Assembly (NCBI GenBank): GCA_963737555.1 | Contig: CAVTTB010000009.1 | Coordinates: 310,001-374,000, forward strand | From: JAHJQQ01 sp963737555 | GTDB lineage: Bacteria > Pseudomonadota > Gammaproteobacteria > Thiohalobacterales > Thiohalobacteraceae | Direction: 5' to 3' | Length of the DNA: 64,000 nucleotides | In this document: positions 55,532 to 63,653 of the stretch, in pieces | Layout: each line of letters begins with the position of its first letter | How positions within the stretch are numbered: position 1 is the first letter of the stretch | The notes under the pieces: model-generated | What the model was told of the DNA's origin: nothing | Databases searched by the model: none | Seen by the model: only the letters and a program-made list of their open reading frames with translations | Made by a program: the position numbers and the translations under genes

Positions 55532-57427
55532 ATGATGCTGCCACTGAAAATGAAACGCGTCGCGGTGCAGGTGATGAGTGATGACGCGCCGCTGGCGGCC
55601 TTGGTGCTCGCCGAGTGCGGCGCCTTCAACCCCGAAAGCGCCAGCGTTCTGCAGGAGGAGTTGCCGGAATTCCCCGGTGAGCATTACCGCGACTTGTATC
55701 GCAACGCGCAATCCTATCTGGACAGAATTCTCGCGCATTGCAACCTGCCCCTGAGTCCGTTGCCGCTAGATGCAGTCCGGCATGTGCAGGAAACCGAGCT
55801 GGCGGAGACCGAGGATTGGTTACAGCAGGTGTGGGCCAAGTGTTCCGAATGCCAGGAAGGGATGCGCCGCATCGAGGAGGAGCAGAAGCATATCGATCAA
55901 CTGCTCACCACGTTGGAGAAGTTCGAAGCGCTGGACATCGATCTGGAATTGCTGCAACGCGGCAAGACGTTTTTGGATATGCGCCTGGGCACAGTGCCGA
56001 CGGATAATCTGAGACGGTTGGAAGAAGCCCTGCGCCTGGCGGGATTTCTGCTCACACCGTTCCTGCTCTTGGATAACACTGCGCAGGTGATCGCCGCCGG
56101 TCCTGCGGGCAACACCAGCGAGATCGATTCCGTATTGCAGGCGGCCGGCTGGCGCGCACTGGATATCCCGCCCGAATTCAGAGATCGCCCGGAGAAGGTT
56201 CGCGAACAGTTGCTGCGCCGCCGCGAACAGGTGGTGGAAGAAAATGCCAGCCAATGCCGCACGCTGGAAAACACCCGCCAGGAATTCAAAGACCGCATGA
56301 TCGCCGCCGGGCATACCTTGAGTCTTGCCGCACCGCTGGCCGAGCTGGGTGAATCGCTGCGCGGACGCGGTGCGTTGACGATGATCAGCGGCTGGGTGCC
56401 GACGCGCGAAATGGCGCGGCTCGAGGACGGATTGAAGCGGCGCATGCCGCAGCGCTTTGTCCTCAGCGCCCGCGATCCCCTGCCGCAAGAGCACGATCTG
56501 GTGCCATCGGCGCTGCGCCATCCGCGTATTCTGCATTCCTTCAATGCCCTGGTGCGCAACTACGGTGTGCCGCGTTATGGAGAGTTCGATCCGACCGTGT
56601 TGTTCGCAGTGAGCTTCATTGCGATGTTCGGCATGATGTTCGGCGACGTCGGTCATGGTGCCGTGATCGTTATCGGCGGCGTTCTGCTGCGGCGCAAGAT
56701 CAAAACCTTCAGCGTCTTCGTGGCGGCGATCGGACTGTCTTCAATGCTGTTCGGCGCGCTCTACGGCAGCGTGTTCGGCTACGAGGAACTGTTGCATCCC
56801 TTCTGGATGGCGCCGCTGTCCGATCCCAACCGCATGCTGACCCTGGCGTTGTATTGGGGTGTCGGCTTCATCCTTATCGCCACCATGCTCACCATTCGTA
56901 ATCGCCTTGTCGAAGGCCATGTGCTCGAAGCCTTGTTCGACGGCAAGGGCCTCGCCGGGATGCTGTTCTATATGGGCGTATTGTTCGGTGGCTGGCGCTG
57001 GGTAACGCAGGGCCGCTTCGGTCTGTTGGAAACTTTGCTTATCGTGGTGCCGCTCGGCGCGATCCTCGCCTACAAATGGCACGAGAACCAAATTCCGATG
57101 GGCGAGAAAATTCTCGTCGTGCTCATCGAAGGCTTCGAGACCGTCATGGCCTATGTGGCGAACACGTTGTCGTTCCTGCGTGTCGCGGCCTTCAGTCTCA
57201 ATCACGTCGCGCTGGCGATCGCGGTGTTCACACTGGCCGACATGATGGGCCAGACGGGACACTGGATCACCGTGGTGCTGGGCAATGTGTTCATTCTGGT
57301 GATGGAAGGCGCGATCGTGGCGATTCAGGTGCTGCGTCTTGAATACTACGAAGGCTTCTCGCGCTTCTTCAGCGGCGACGGGCGTGAGTTCACGCCGTTG
57401 AAGTTGCGGACATCGCAAGCGAGTTAG
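55532..57427 (+). CDS. ntpI: V/A-type ATPase subunit I/a (ion channel half)
   Basis: A 631-residue two-part protein. The N-terminal half (about 1-330) is soluble and coiled-coil; the C-terminal half has about seven membrane spans. Family signatures include VRNYGVPRYGEFDPTVLFAVSFIAMFGMMFGDVGHG, the essential arginine region in NTLSFLRVAAFSLNHVALAIA, and EGAIVAIQVLRLEYYEGFSRFF near the end. It forms the stator side of the ion path against the K ring. Start ATG 55532; an adjacent in-frame ATG at 55535 is possible. Confidence 0.93.
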   Translation: MMLPLKMKRVAVQVMSDDAPLAALVLAECGAFNPESASVLQEELPEFPGEHYRDLYRNAQSYLDRILAHCNLPLSPLPLDAVRHVQETELAETEDWLQQVWAKCSECQEGMRRIEEEQKHIDQLLTTLEKFEALDIDLELLQRGKTFLDMRLGTVPTDNLRRLEEALRLAGFLLTPFLLLDNTAQVIAAGPAGNTSEIDSVLQAAGWRALDIPPEFRDRPEKVREQLLRRREQVVEENASQCRTLENTRQEFKDRMIAAGHTLSLAAPLAELGESLRGRGALTMISGWVPTREMARLEDGLKRRMPQRFVLSARDPLPQEHDLVPSALRHPRILHSFNALVRNYGVPRYGEFDPTVLFAVSFIAMFGMMFGDVGHGAVIVIGGVLLRRKIKTFSVFVAAIGLSSMLFGALYGSVFGYEELLHPFWMAPLSDPNRMLTLALYWGVGFILIATMLTIRNRLVEGHVLEALFDGKGLAGMLFYMGVLFGGWRWVTQGRFGLLETLLIVVPLGAILAYKWHENQIPMGEKILVVLIEGFETVMAYVANTLSFLRVAAFSLNHVALAIAVFTLADMMGQTGHWITVVLGNVFILVMEGAIVAIQVLRLEYYEGFSRFFSGDGREFTPLKLRTSQAS

Positions 57428-57461
57428 AGTTACAAAGTTATATGCAAACAAGGAGAGCGCT

Positions 57462-57911
57462 ATGTACTGGTTAGTGGGTCTGATTACCTTGAGTCTGCTC
57501 GGCACCATGGGGCTGGGCGTGTATCTGGAGATGTATCCCGTGCCTGCGGGCCGGGATACGCCGCGCTGGTGGAAGGGCACCGTGGGCGCCAACCTGCTGA
57601 CCTTCGTCGGCGGCACGCTCGGTTTGCTGCTGTTGGGCGTGAATGACGTGCTGGCACAGGAAGCCGCGGGCGGTGGTGCGCTGGAGGTTTCCGTTGGCCT
57701 CGGTCTGGCCTTGATCGGTATCGGTATCCCTACAGCATTGGCAACAGTCGGTGCCGGCCTGGCGGTAGGACCGGTGGGCGCGGCGGCGTTGGCGGTGATC
57801 TCCGAGAAACCGGAGATGTTCGGTCGCACGCTGATTTATCTGGGTCTTGCCGAAGGTATCGCGATTTACGGTCTGGTGGTGACGATCCTGCTGTTGGGCA
57901 AGATCGGCTGA
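57462..57911 (+). CDS. ntpK: V/A-type ATPase subunit K (membrane rotor ring)
   Basis: A 149-residue proteolipid with four predicted hydrophobic segments. The ion-binding carboxylate is Glu131 in YLGLAEGIAIYGLVV, after the typical EKPEMFGRTLI loop; the first hairpin has no matching carboxylate. A 20-residue polar loop (YPVPAGRDTPRWWKGTVGAN) is inserted after the first segment. The Gln/Thr ligands used for Na+ in Enterococcus NtpK are not evident, which hints at H+ use, but this is inference. An AAGGAGAG site precedes the ATG. Confidence 0.88.
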   Translation: MYWLVGLITLSLLGTMGLGVYLEMYPVPAGRDTPRWWKGTVGANLLTFVGGTLGLLLLGVNDVLAQEAAGGGALEVSVGLGLALIGIGIPTALATVGAGLAVGPVGAAALAVISEKPEMFGRTLIYLGLAEGIAIYGLVVTILLLGKIG

Positions 57912-57930
57912 ATGGATAACCGAGCCTGCC

Positions 57931-58281
57931 ATGAATGACGTGTCCACTGCAACGTTATCGACGCGCATGATTGCCTTGGGCAGTGCTGCGCTCACGGGTG
58001 GTTTCAACCTGATCGGTTTCGAAACCATCGCCGACGCCACGCCGCAGGCATTGGAAAAGCTGCTCGCCGAGCTGTTCACCACGCGGCAGAAGGCGCTGGT
58101 GGTGGTCGAAGAAGAGCTGGCGCGCAGCGATGGACCTTGGCTCAAGCGCGTGCGCAACGAGGGTGGACGTATTGTGGTAGTCGAGGTGCCGCCGTTGCAG
58201 GCGCCCGCCGACTACCGCCCGCCGGTCGAAGATCTGGTGGAGAGCATTCTCGGACCGTCCGCCTTGGAGGAACGGCCATGA
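57931..58281 (+). CDS. V/A-type ATPase subunit F (central stalk)
   Basis: A 116-residue protein with the Rossmann-like fold pattern of subunit F: FNLIGFETIADATPQALEKLLAEL, KALVVVEEELARS and RIVVVEVPPLQ, ending in VEDLVESILGPSALEE. It forms part of the rotor shaft with subunit D. Its stop codon overlaps the start of a 16-codon frame (ATGA at 58278). No ribosome-binding site stands out before ATG 57931. Confidence 0.8.
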   Translation: MNDVSTATLSTRMIALGSAALTGGFNLIGFETIADATPQALEKLLAELFTTRQKALVVVEEELARSDGPWLKRVRNEGGRIVVVEVPPLQAPADYRPPVEDLVESILGPSALEERP

Positions 58282-58328
58282 ACAACGCGGTGATCGATCT
58301 GTTCGGAAACAGGGTGAACGTATCATGA
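58278..58328 (+). CDS. 16-codon micro-ORF coupled at both ends between subunits F and E
   Basis: An ATG at 58278 overlaps the stop of subunit F and opens a frame of 16 codons, reading MNNAVIDLFGNRVNVS, whose TGA (58326-58328) overlaps the ATG of subunit E. GGAGGAAC precedes it. It could be a real micropeptide or simply a relay that lets ribosomes pass from F to E. No homologue is known to me. Confidence 0.4.
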   Translation: MNNAVIDLFGNRVNVS

Positions 58329-58975
58329 GTCACGAAACACAGCTGGCCAGTCTGCAAACTGCGTTGCTGGCGCGGGCCAAGGCCTTGGCGGATGAAACCA
58401 CCGCCCGCGGCAAACGCGAAGCGGACCGTATTATCCAGGATGCTCACGCGCGGCTACGCGCCCGCGAGGAAGCCGAGCATGTCTCCGCCAAGGCGCGCGC
58501 CGAGCGTGTCTACCGGCAGCAGGTGCAGGCCGCGGAGATCAAGATGCGCGCCGAACTTGATCAACTACGTTGGGCGCATGTGCAACAGGTCATGGATGCG
58601 CTGCAAGAGCGTCTGACCGCACTGGTCGAGGATGAACAACGCTATCTGCCACTGCTCAAGAGTCTGATCGCCGGCGCGGCGCTCGCCATTGAAGATCAGG
58701 ATCTGGTCGCGGAAGTGAATGCGCGCGACTACACGCATCTGCAGGCGCAGTGGCTGGCCATCGCCGCCGAGGTCGCACCGGGCAAACGCATCACGCTGTC
58801 ACCCGAGGCCAAGGAATGCCATGGCGGTGTGCTGGTGCGTAATGCGGACAACACGATTCGCGTGGACAACCGTTTCGAAGGGCGTCTGGAACGACTGGCC
58901 GATGCGATGCAGCGTGTGATCGTGGAACGCCTGTTCGCCACGGCAACGCCTATGGGGAGTATGTTAAGTGGGTAA
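58325..58975 (+). CDS. ntpE: V/A-type ATPase subunit E (peripheral stalk)
   Basis: A 216-residue protein: the N-terminal half is a long charged coiled coil (KREADRIIQDAHARLRAREEAEH), and the C-terminal half is the globular domain with LSPEAKECHGGVLVRNADNTIRVDNRFEGRLERLAD, the family signature. It holds the catalytic head to the stator. The ATG overlaps the micro-ORF stop, and its end overlaps the GTG start of subunit A by eight bases. Confidence 0.88.
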   Translation: MSHETQLASLQTALLARAKALADETTARGKREADRIIQDAHARLRAREEAEHVSAKARAERVYRQQVQAAEIKMRAELDQLRWAHVQQVMDALQERLTALVEDEQRYLPLLKSLIAGAALAIEDQDLVAEVNARDYTHLQAQWLAIAAEVAPGKRITLSPEAKECHGGVLVRNADNTIRVDNRFEGRLERLADAMQRVIVERLFATATPMGSMLSG

Positions 58976-60749
58976 AATAATCGAGATCAACGGCCCGATC
59001 GTCACCGTCGAGTTGCCCAATGTGCGCACCGGCGAACAGGTCAAGGTCGGCAAGCTGGGGCTGGTCGGCGAGGTTATCGCGCGCGACGGCGAACACGCGG
59101 TGGTGCAGGTCTACGAGACCACCGAGTCGCTGTGTCCAGGCGAACAGGCCGAACCGCTTGGCTTTCCACTGTCCGTGGAATTGGGGCCAGGACTGCTCGG
59201 CCAGATTTTCGACGGTGTGCAGCGGCCATTGACCACTATTTTCCAGGTGAGCGGCGATCACATCGCGCGCGGTCTGGATGTGAAGCCGCTGAACCGCGAG
59301 CGACAATGGCGCTTCGAGCCTGCCGAACAACCCGAGATCGGTCAGCGTATCGCCGCGGGCAGCGTGCTCGGCACGGTGCAGGAGACCGCTTCGATCCAAC
59401 ACCGCATCCTGGTGCCGCCGGATGTCGAGGGCGAATTGATCGACCGCGTTCCCGCCGGCGACTACACCCTCGAACAGATCATCGCGCGGGTGCGCGATCG
59501 CGAGGGCCACATCCATGCGCTGAAACTCTATCATCGCTGGCCGGTGCGCAGTCCGCGGCCGTATCAGCATCGCGATCACGCCTCGATACCGCTGATCACC
59601 GGGCAACGCATCCTCGATACCTTCTTTCCGTTGGTGAAGGGTGGCAAGGCGGCGGTGCCGGGACCGTTCGGCGCCGGCAAGACCGTGGTGCAACAACAGA
59701 TCGCGCGCTGGTCCAACGCCGACATCGTGATCTACGTCGGTTGCGGCGAACGCGGCAACGAGTTGGTGGATATTCTGGAAACCTTTCCCGAACTCATCGA
59801 TCCCAACACCGGCCGTTCGTTGATGGAACGCACGCTGCTGGTGGCCAACACCTCGAACATGCCGGTGGTGGCGCGCGAGGCGTCGGTCTACATCGGCGTG
59901 ACGCTGGCTGAATATTTCCGCGATCAGGGTTACGACGTGGTGATGGTGGCCGATTCCACCAGCCGCTGGGCGGAGGCGCTGCGCGAAGTGGCGGGGCGAC
60001 TCGGTCAGATGCCGGTGGAGGAAGGCTATCCCGCTTATCTCGCCTCGCGACTGTCGGCCTTCTACGAGCGCGCCGGACGCGTACAGACGCTGTCGGGCGA
60101 GAGCGGATCGGTCACGCTGATCGGCGCGGTATCGCCGCCCGGTGGCGATTTCTCCGAGCCGGTGACCAGTCATACCAAAGAGATCGTGCAGACCTTCTGG
60201 GCGCTGTCCAAGGAACTGGCCGACTCGCGGCATTATCCGTCGGTGGATTGGAACGACAGCTTCTCCGGTTACGTCGCCACCGTCAGCAATTGGTGGGATA
60301 CCCATGTCGGGCCGGGCTGGAAGGGCAAGCGCGCCGAGGCATTGGGTCTGCTCGCGCAGGCTGATGAGTTGTCGCGCATCGTCAATCTGGTCGGCCCCGA
60401 GGCCTTGTCACCGGTGCAGCGCTGGACACTGGAAAGTTCGGTGCTGATCAAGGACGCGGTGTTGCAGCAAAGCGCGCTCGATCCCATCGACAGCTATTCG
60501 TCGCCGGAAAAACAGTATGTGCTGCTGGACCTGATACTGAGCATCTATCACCAGGGTCTCGATCTGCTCAGTCTCGGCGTGCCGGTGCAGGAGTTGCTGG
60601 TGTTGCCCATCCTGGGTCGGGCGCGGCGCATCAAGGGCGTCTATGCCAGTGACAGGATCGATGAACTGCGCGCGTTCGGCACGGAAATCCATCAGGCCTT
60701 CGATGGTCTGCGCGCGGAATACGGAAAATCGCAGCGGGTGGTGTCATGA
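58968..60749 (+). CDS. ntpA: V/A-type ATPase catalytic subunit A
   Basis: A 593-residue catalytic subunit. From GTG 58968 the protein begins VGKIIEINGPIVTVEL. Walker A is GPFGAGKT at 232-239, with VYVGCGERGNELVDILETFPEL, MVADSTSRWAEALREVAGRLGQMP and the A-type-specific non-homologous insert region before it (residues about 115-185). This identifies V/A-type, not F-type, machinery. Its start overlaps the end of subunit E and its stop overlaps the start of subunit B (ATGA). Confidence 0.96.
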   Translation: MGKIIEINGPIVTVELPNVRTGEQVKVGKLGLVGEVIARDGEHAVVQVYETTESLCPGEQAEPLGFPLSVELGPGLLGQIFDGVQRPLTTIFQVSGDHIARGLDVKPLNRERQWRFEPAEQPEIGQRIAAGSVLGTVQETASIQHRILVPPDVEGELIDRVPAGDYTLEQIIARVRDREGHIHALKLYHRWPVRSPRPYQHRDHASIPLITGQRILDTFFPLVKGGKAAVPGPFGAGKTVVQQQIARWSNADIVIYVGCGERGNELVDILETFPELIDPNTGRSLMERTLLVANTSNMPVVAREASVYIGVTLAEYFRDQGYDVVMVADSTSRWAEALREVAGRLGQMPVEEGYPAYLASRLSAFYERAGRVQTLSGESGSVTLIGAVSPPGGDFSEPVTSHTKEIVQTFWALSKELADSRHYPSVDWNDSFSGYVATVSNWWDTHVGPGWKGKRAEALGLLAQADELSRIVNLVGPEALSPVQRWTLESSVLIKDAVLQQSALDPIDSYSSPEKQYVLLDLILSIYHQGLDLLSLGVPVQELLVLPILGRARRIKGVYASDRIDELRAFGTEIHQAFDGLRAEYGKSQRVVS

Positions 60750-62146
60750 GCGCGAAAGAATACTGCAAATCCTCGGCGGCGCGCGGCGGACTGTTGTTCA
60801 TGCGCGGCGTGCCGGACGTGGCGCTGGGCGACCGGGTACAGGTGCGCGACCACAAGAACCGCAAACGCAGCGGCCAGGTGATCCGTACTTCCAACGACTT
60901 GGTGCTGGTGCAGGTATTCGAAGGCACCGATGACCTGGACCTGGAACGCACCTGGGTACGTTTTCTCGGCGAGCCGGTGGAACTGTCGCTGACGCCGGAA
61001 ATACTGGGTCGTATCTTCAACGGCGTCGGTCAGCCGCGTGATAATCGTCCGCCGTTGGTGTCGAGTCTGAAACGCAACGTCAACGGTGCGCCGGTGAATC
61101 CGGCGGCGCGCGCCTATCCGCGTGAATTCATCCAGACCGGTATCTCCACCATCGACGGCCTCGACTCGCTGGTGCGCGGGCAGAAGCTGCCGATCTTCTC
61201 CGGCTCGGGCCTGCCGCATAACCGTCTGGCTGCGCAGATCGTGCGCCAGGCGAAACTGCTCGGCGAGGACACGCAGTTCGCCGTGGTGTTCGCCGCCATG
61301 GGTGTGTCCTATGACGACGCGCGTTTCTTCCAGGAGGATTTCGAATCCAGTGGCGTGCTCGGCAATGTGGTGATGTTCACCAACCTCGCCGACGATCCGC
61401 CCATCGAGCGTCTGATCCTGCCGCGCACCGCGCTGACCGCCGCCGAATATCTGGCCTACGATCTGGACATGCACGTGCTGGTGGTGATGACCGATATGAC
61501 GCATTACGCCGAGGCGTTGCGCGAGGTCGCCACGGCCAAGGGCGATGTGCCGTCGCGCAAAGGCTATCCGGGTTATCTGTATTCGGATCTTGCCGAGCTG
61601 TACGAACGCGCCGGGCGCATCAAGGAGCGACGCGGTTCGATCACCATGGTGCCGGTGCTGTCCATGCCCAGCGACGATATCACTCATCCGATCCCGGACC
61701 TCACCGGCTACATCACGGAAGGCCAGATCGTGCTGTCGCGCGACCTGCACAATCAGGGCGTCTATCCACCGGTGCATGTGCCGCCGTCCTTGTCGCGTCT
61801 GATGAAAGACGGTGTCGGCAAGGACTTCACGCGCGAGGATCATCCGCATGTGGCGAGTCAGTTGTATGCCTCATACGCGCGTGCATTGGAAGTGCGCAAT
61901 CTCGCCTCCATCATCGGCGCGGAGGAACTCACCGAATCGGACCGGCAGTTTCTGGCCTTCGCCGAGTCCTTCGAGAAGCGTTTTATCAATCAAAGCGAGG
62001 ATGAAGACCGCAGTATCTTCGATACGCTGAATCTGGCCTGGGAACTGCTGTCACTGTTGCCGCCCGATACCTTGTCGCGGGTCAGTGAAGACGAACTGCG
62101 CAAGTATCATCACTATACGGCGCAGCTGACGGTGGATGTCGCGTGA
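60746..62146 (+). CDS. ntpB: V/A-type ATPase regulatory subunit B
   Basis: A 466-residue non-catalytic nucleotide-binding subunit. PREFIQTGISTIDGLDSLVRGQKLPIFSGSGLPHNRLAAQI replaces the Walker A loop with SGSGLPHN, as expected of subunit B. DPPIERLILPRTALTAAEYLAYD and GSITMVPVLSMPSDDITHPIPDLTGYITEGQI are typical. The ATG overlaps the end of subunit A. A palindromic repeat lies in the 74-base gap before subunit D. Confidence 0.95.
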   Translation: MSAKEYCKSSAARGGLLFMRGVPDVALGDRVQVRDHKNRKRSGQVIRTSNDLVLVQVFEGTDDLDLERTWVRFLGEPVELSLTPEILGRIFNGVGQPRDNRPPLVSSLKRNVNGAPVNPAARAYPREFIQTGISTIDGLDSLVRGQKLPIFSGSGLPHNRLAAQIVRQAKLLGEDTQFAVVFAAMGVSYDDARFFQEDFESSGVLGNVVMFTNLADDPPIERLILPRTALTAAEYLAYDLDMHVLVVMTDMTHYAEALREVATAKGDVPSRKGYPGYLYSDLAELYERAGRIKERRGSITMVPVLSMPSDDITHPIPDLTGYITEGQIVLSRDLHNQGVYPPVHVPPSLSRLMKDGVGKDFTREDHPHVASQLYASYARALEVRNLASIIGAEELTESDRQFLAFAESFEKRFINQSEDEDRSIFDTLNLAWELLSLLPPDTLSRVSEDELRKYHHYTAQLTVDVA

Positions 62147-62172
62147 CATTCATCCGTGGTTAATAGGATAGG

Positions 62173-62207
62173 GTAGCCCGGGTTTCGCTACGCTGCACCC
62201 AGGCTAC
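62173..62207. repeat. GTAGCC-type palindromic repeat inside the ATPase operon
   Basis: GTAGCCCGGGT (from 62173) is inverted against ACCCAGGCTAC (to 62207), ten of eleven matching, with TTTCGCTACGCTGC between. It is a short form of the units at 33840 and 42435. It lies between subunits B and D and is only 14 bases before the subunit D start codon, so it probably sits in the transcript next to that ribosome-binding site. Confidence 0.75.
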
Positions 62208-62220
62208 GAAAAAGGTTCAC

Positions 62221-62854
62221 ATGGCAAAGACGACTGAAAATTCCGCCTACCAAGAGTGCGTTGCTGGCACTGAAGCGGCAGGTCGCCTTCCTGACGCAGG
62301 GCCATGACCTGCTGGAGCGCAAGCGCGAGCTGCTGACGCGACTGGTGTATGAGCGCCTGGCCCAGTATCGCAAGCTGCGCCGGGAAGTACGTGCCGCCTT
62401 CGAGGAGGCCTATCACTGGCTGGGCGTGACACATATGCGCATGGGCAGCCGCATGCTGGCACAGGCCGCACTCGGACTGAAACCCGCGATGACCATCAGC
62501 ATCCTGCCGCGCAGCAGCATCGGCGTGGAGTATCCGGCGGTCAGCGTCGAAGCGCTGCCCCTGCAGGCCGTCGGTCTGTTGTGGACCGATCCCAGTTTCG
62601 ACGAATCACGCGCGCGGTTGGTGGACGTGGCCATGCTGCTGGCGCGCCTCGGCGAAGCGGAAACAGCGCTATGGCGACTGCTGGCCGAACAGCGCAAAAC
62701 CCAGAAGCGCGTCAACGCCCTCAAGTACAACATCATCCCGCGCTATACCGCGACCATTCGCTTCATCGAGTCGGCGTTGGAAGAGGAGGAGCGCAACACG
62801 CTGTTCCAGATCAAGGTGCTACGCGAGAACCAGGCCGCGGAGGGGGGTGGATGA
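62221..62854 (+). CDS. ntpD: V/A-type ATPase subunit D (central shaft), frameshifted
   Basis: A protein of about 210 residues forming the rotor shaft inside the A/B head. The family N-terminus is recovered after the shift as KIPPTKSALLALKRQVAFLTQGHDLLERKRELL, and the C-terminal helix as RVNALKYNIIPRYTATIRFIESALEEEER. The frame shifts by +1 near 62235, within ten codons of ATG 62221. AAAAAGG precedes the ATG. Its stop overlaps the next gene's ATG (ATGA). Confidence 0.88.
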
Positions 62855-63141
62855 TGCGCGCATCATGGCCGAAAAATATCTTCCGCGGTTTGTTGGCTTT
62901 AACCTGCATCGCCACCGGCGCGGTGTCTGCGGCCGATCCCGCCTACGGCAAACTGCTGCACGATACGGAATGTTTGGTCTGCCATACCGCGACGCACTAC
63001 ACGCGCGAAAATCGGCTGGTCGATTCCTTGGAAAAACTGCGTAAACGTGTCGCCTATTGTCGCGATGATGTCGGTGCGGAATGGGATGCGGCGGAAACCG
63101 AGGAAGTGGTGCAGTATCTCAATAGCTATTACAAATTTTAA
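62851..63141 (+). CDS. Small periplasmic monohaem cytochrome c, coupled to the ATPase operon
   Basis: A 96-residue protein with a signal peptide ending AVSAA-DPAY and the haem motif CLVCH at residues 41-45. The sequence RLVDSLEKLRKRVAYCRDDVGAEWDAAETEEVVQYLNSYYKF resembles small cytochromes of sulfur oxidisers, and its two half-lines around YCRDD and W are typical of such short forms. ATG 62851 overlaps the stop of subunit D, so it is translated with the ATPase genes. An in-frame ATG at 62854 is an alternative. Its redox partner is unknown. Confidence 0.85.
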   Translation: MMRASWPKNIFRGLLALTCIATGAVSAADPAYGKLLHDTECLVCHTATHYTRENRLVDSLEKLRKRVAYCRDDVGAEWDAAETEEVVQYLNSYYKF

Positions 63142-63164
63142 GCACTGTATGGAGTTCCGTTGCC

Positions 63165-63545
63165 ATGATTATGCGACAGGACATACAGAACAACCCTAAC
63201 GTCACGCAACGTCGCGAGAAACTGCTCGACCTGTTGGTTTTCGCGCGTGACGAAATCCAGAGCCTACTCGATCTCGAAAATTGTCCGCATGGCGGCTGGT
63301 TCGCCGTCGAAGATGAGCGTTGCCAGGTTTGTTCTGCCAATCAGGAATGCGCATGGTTGCTGCACAATGACGGGGTTTTGCCCTGGACTGAGCGCAGTGA
63401 TGGTGATCTGCTGCGTGCCTTGCGCTTCGCGGTGCAATTGCTCGATATACACGCCCGCGATCGCGAACATAATGTTCAAACTTGTGCCTGCGATGCGTGC
63501 GCCTGGCTGAGGTCGGCGCGACACTACCTCGCCAATCACCATTAG
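63165..63545 (+). CDS. Hypothetical cysteine-containing protein
   Basis: A 126-residue soluble protein that I do not recognise. It has seven cysteines: CPHGGWFAVEDERCQVCSANQEC in the first half and CACDACAW in the second, arranged so that one metal or iron-sulfur site is possible. No signal peptide or membrane segment is visible. It lies 23 bases after the cytochrome c gene, so it is probably the last gene of the ATPase transcript. GGAG lies some 12 bases before its ATG. Confidence 0.6.
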   Translation: MIMRQDIQNNPNVTQRREKLLDLLVFARDEIQSLLDLENCPHGGWFAVEDERCQVCSANQECAWLLHNDGVLPWTERSDGDLLRALRFAVQLLDIHARDREHNVQTCACDACAWLRSARHYLANHH

Positions 63546-63653
63546 AAATCAGCGTTTGGCGATTAGTGCGGCAGGGCGAGACTCAACTGCGGTACATGGA
63601 TGACGATGCCAACCACACCAGCATGATGGCGCAGTACGGATACAGATACAGTC

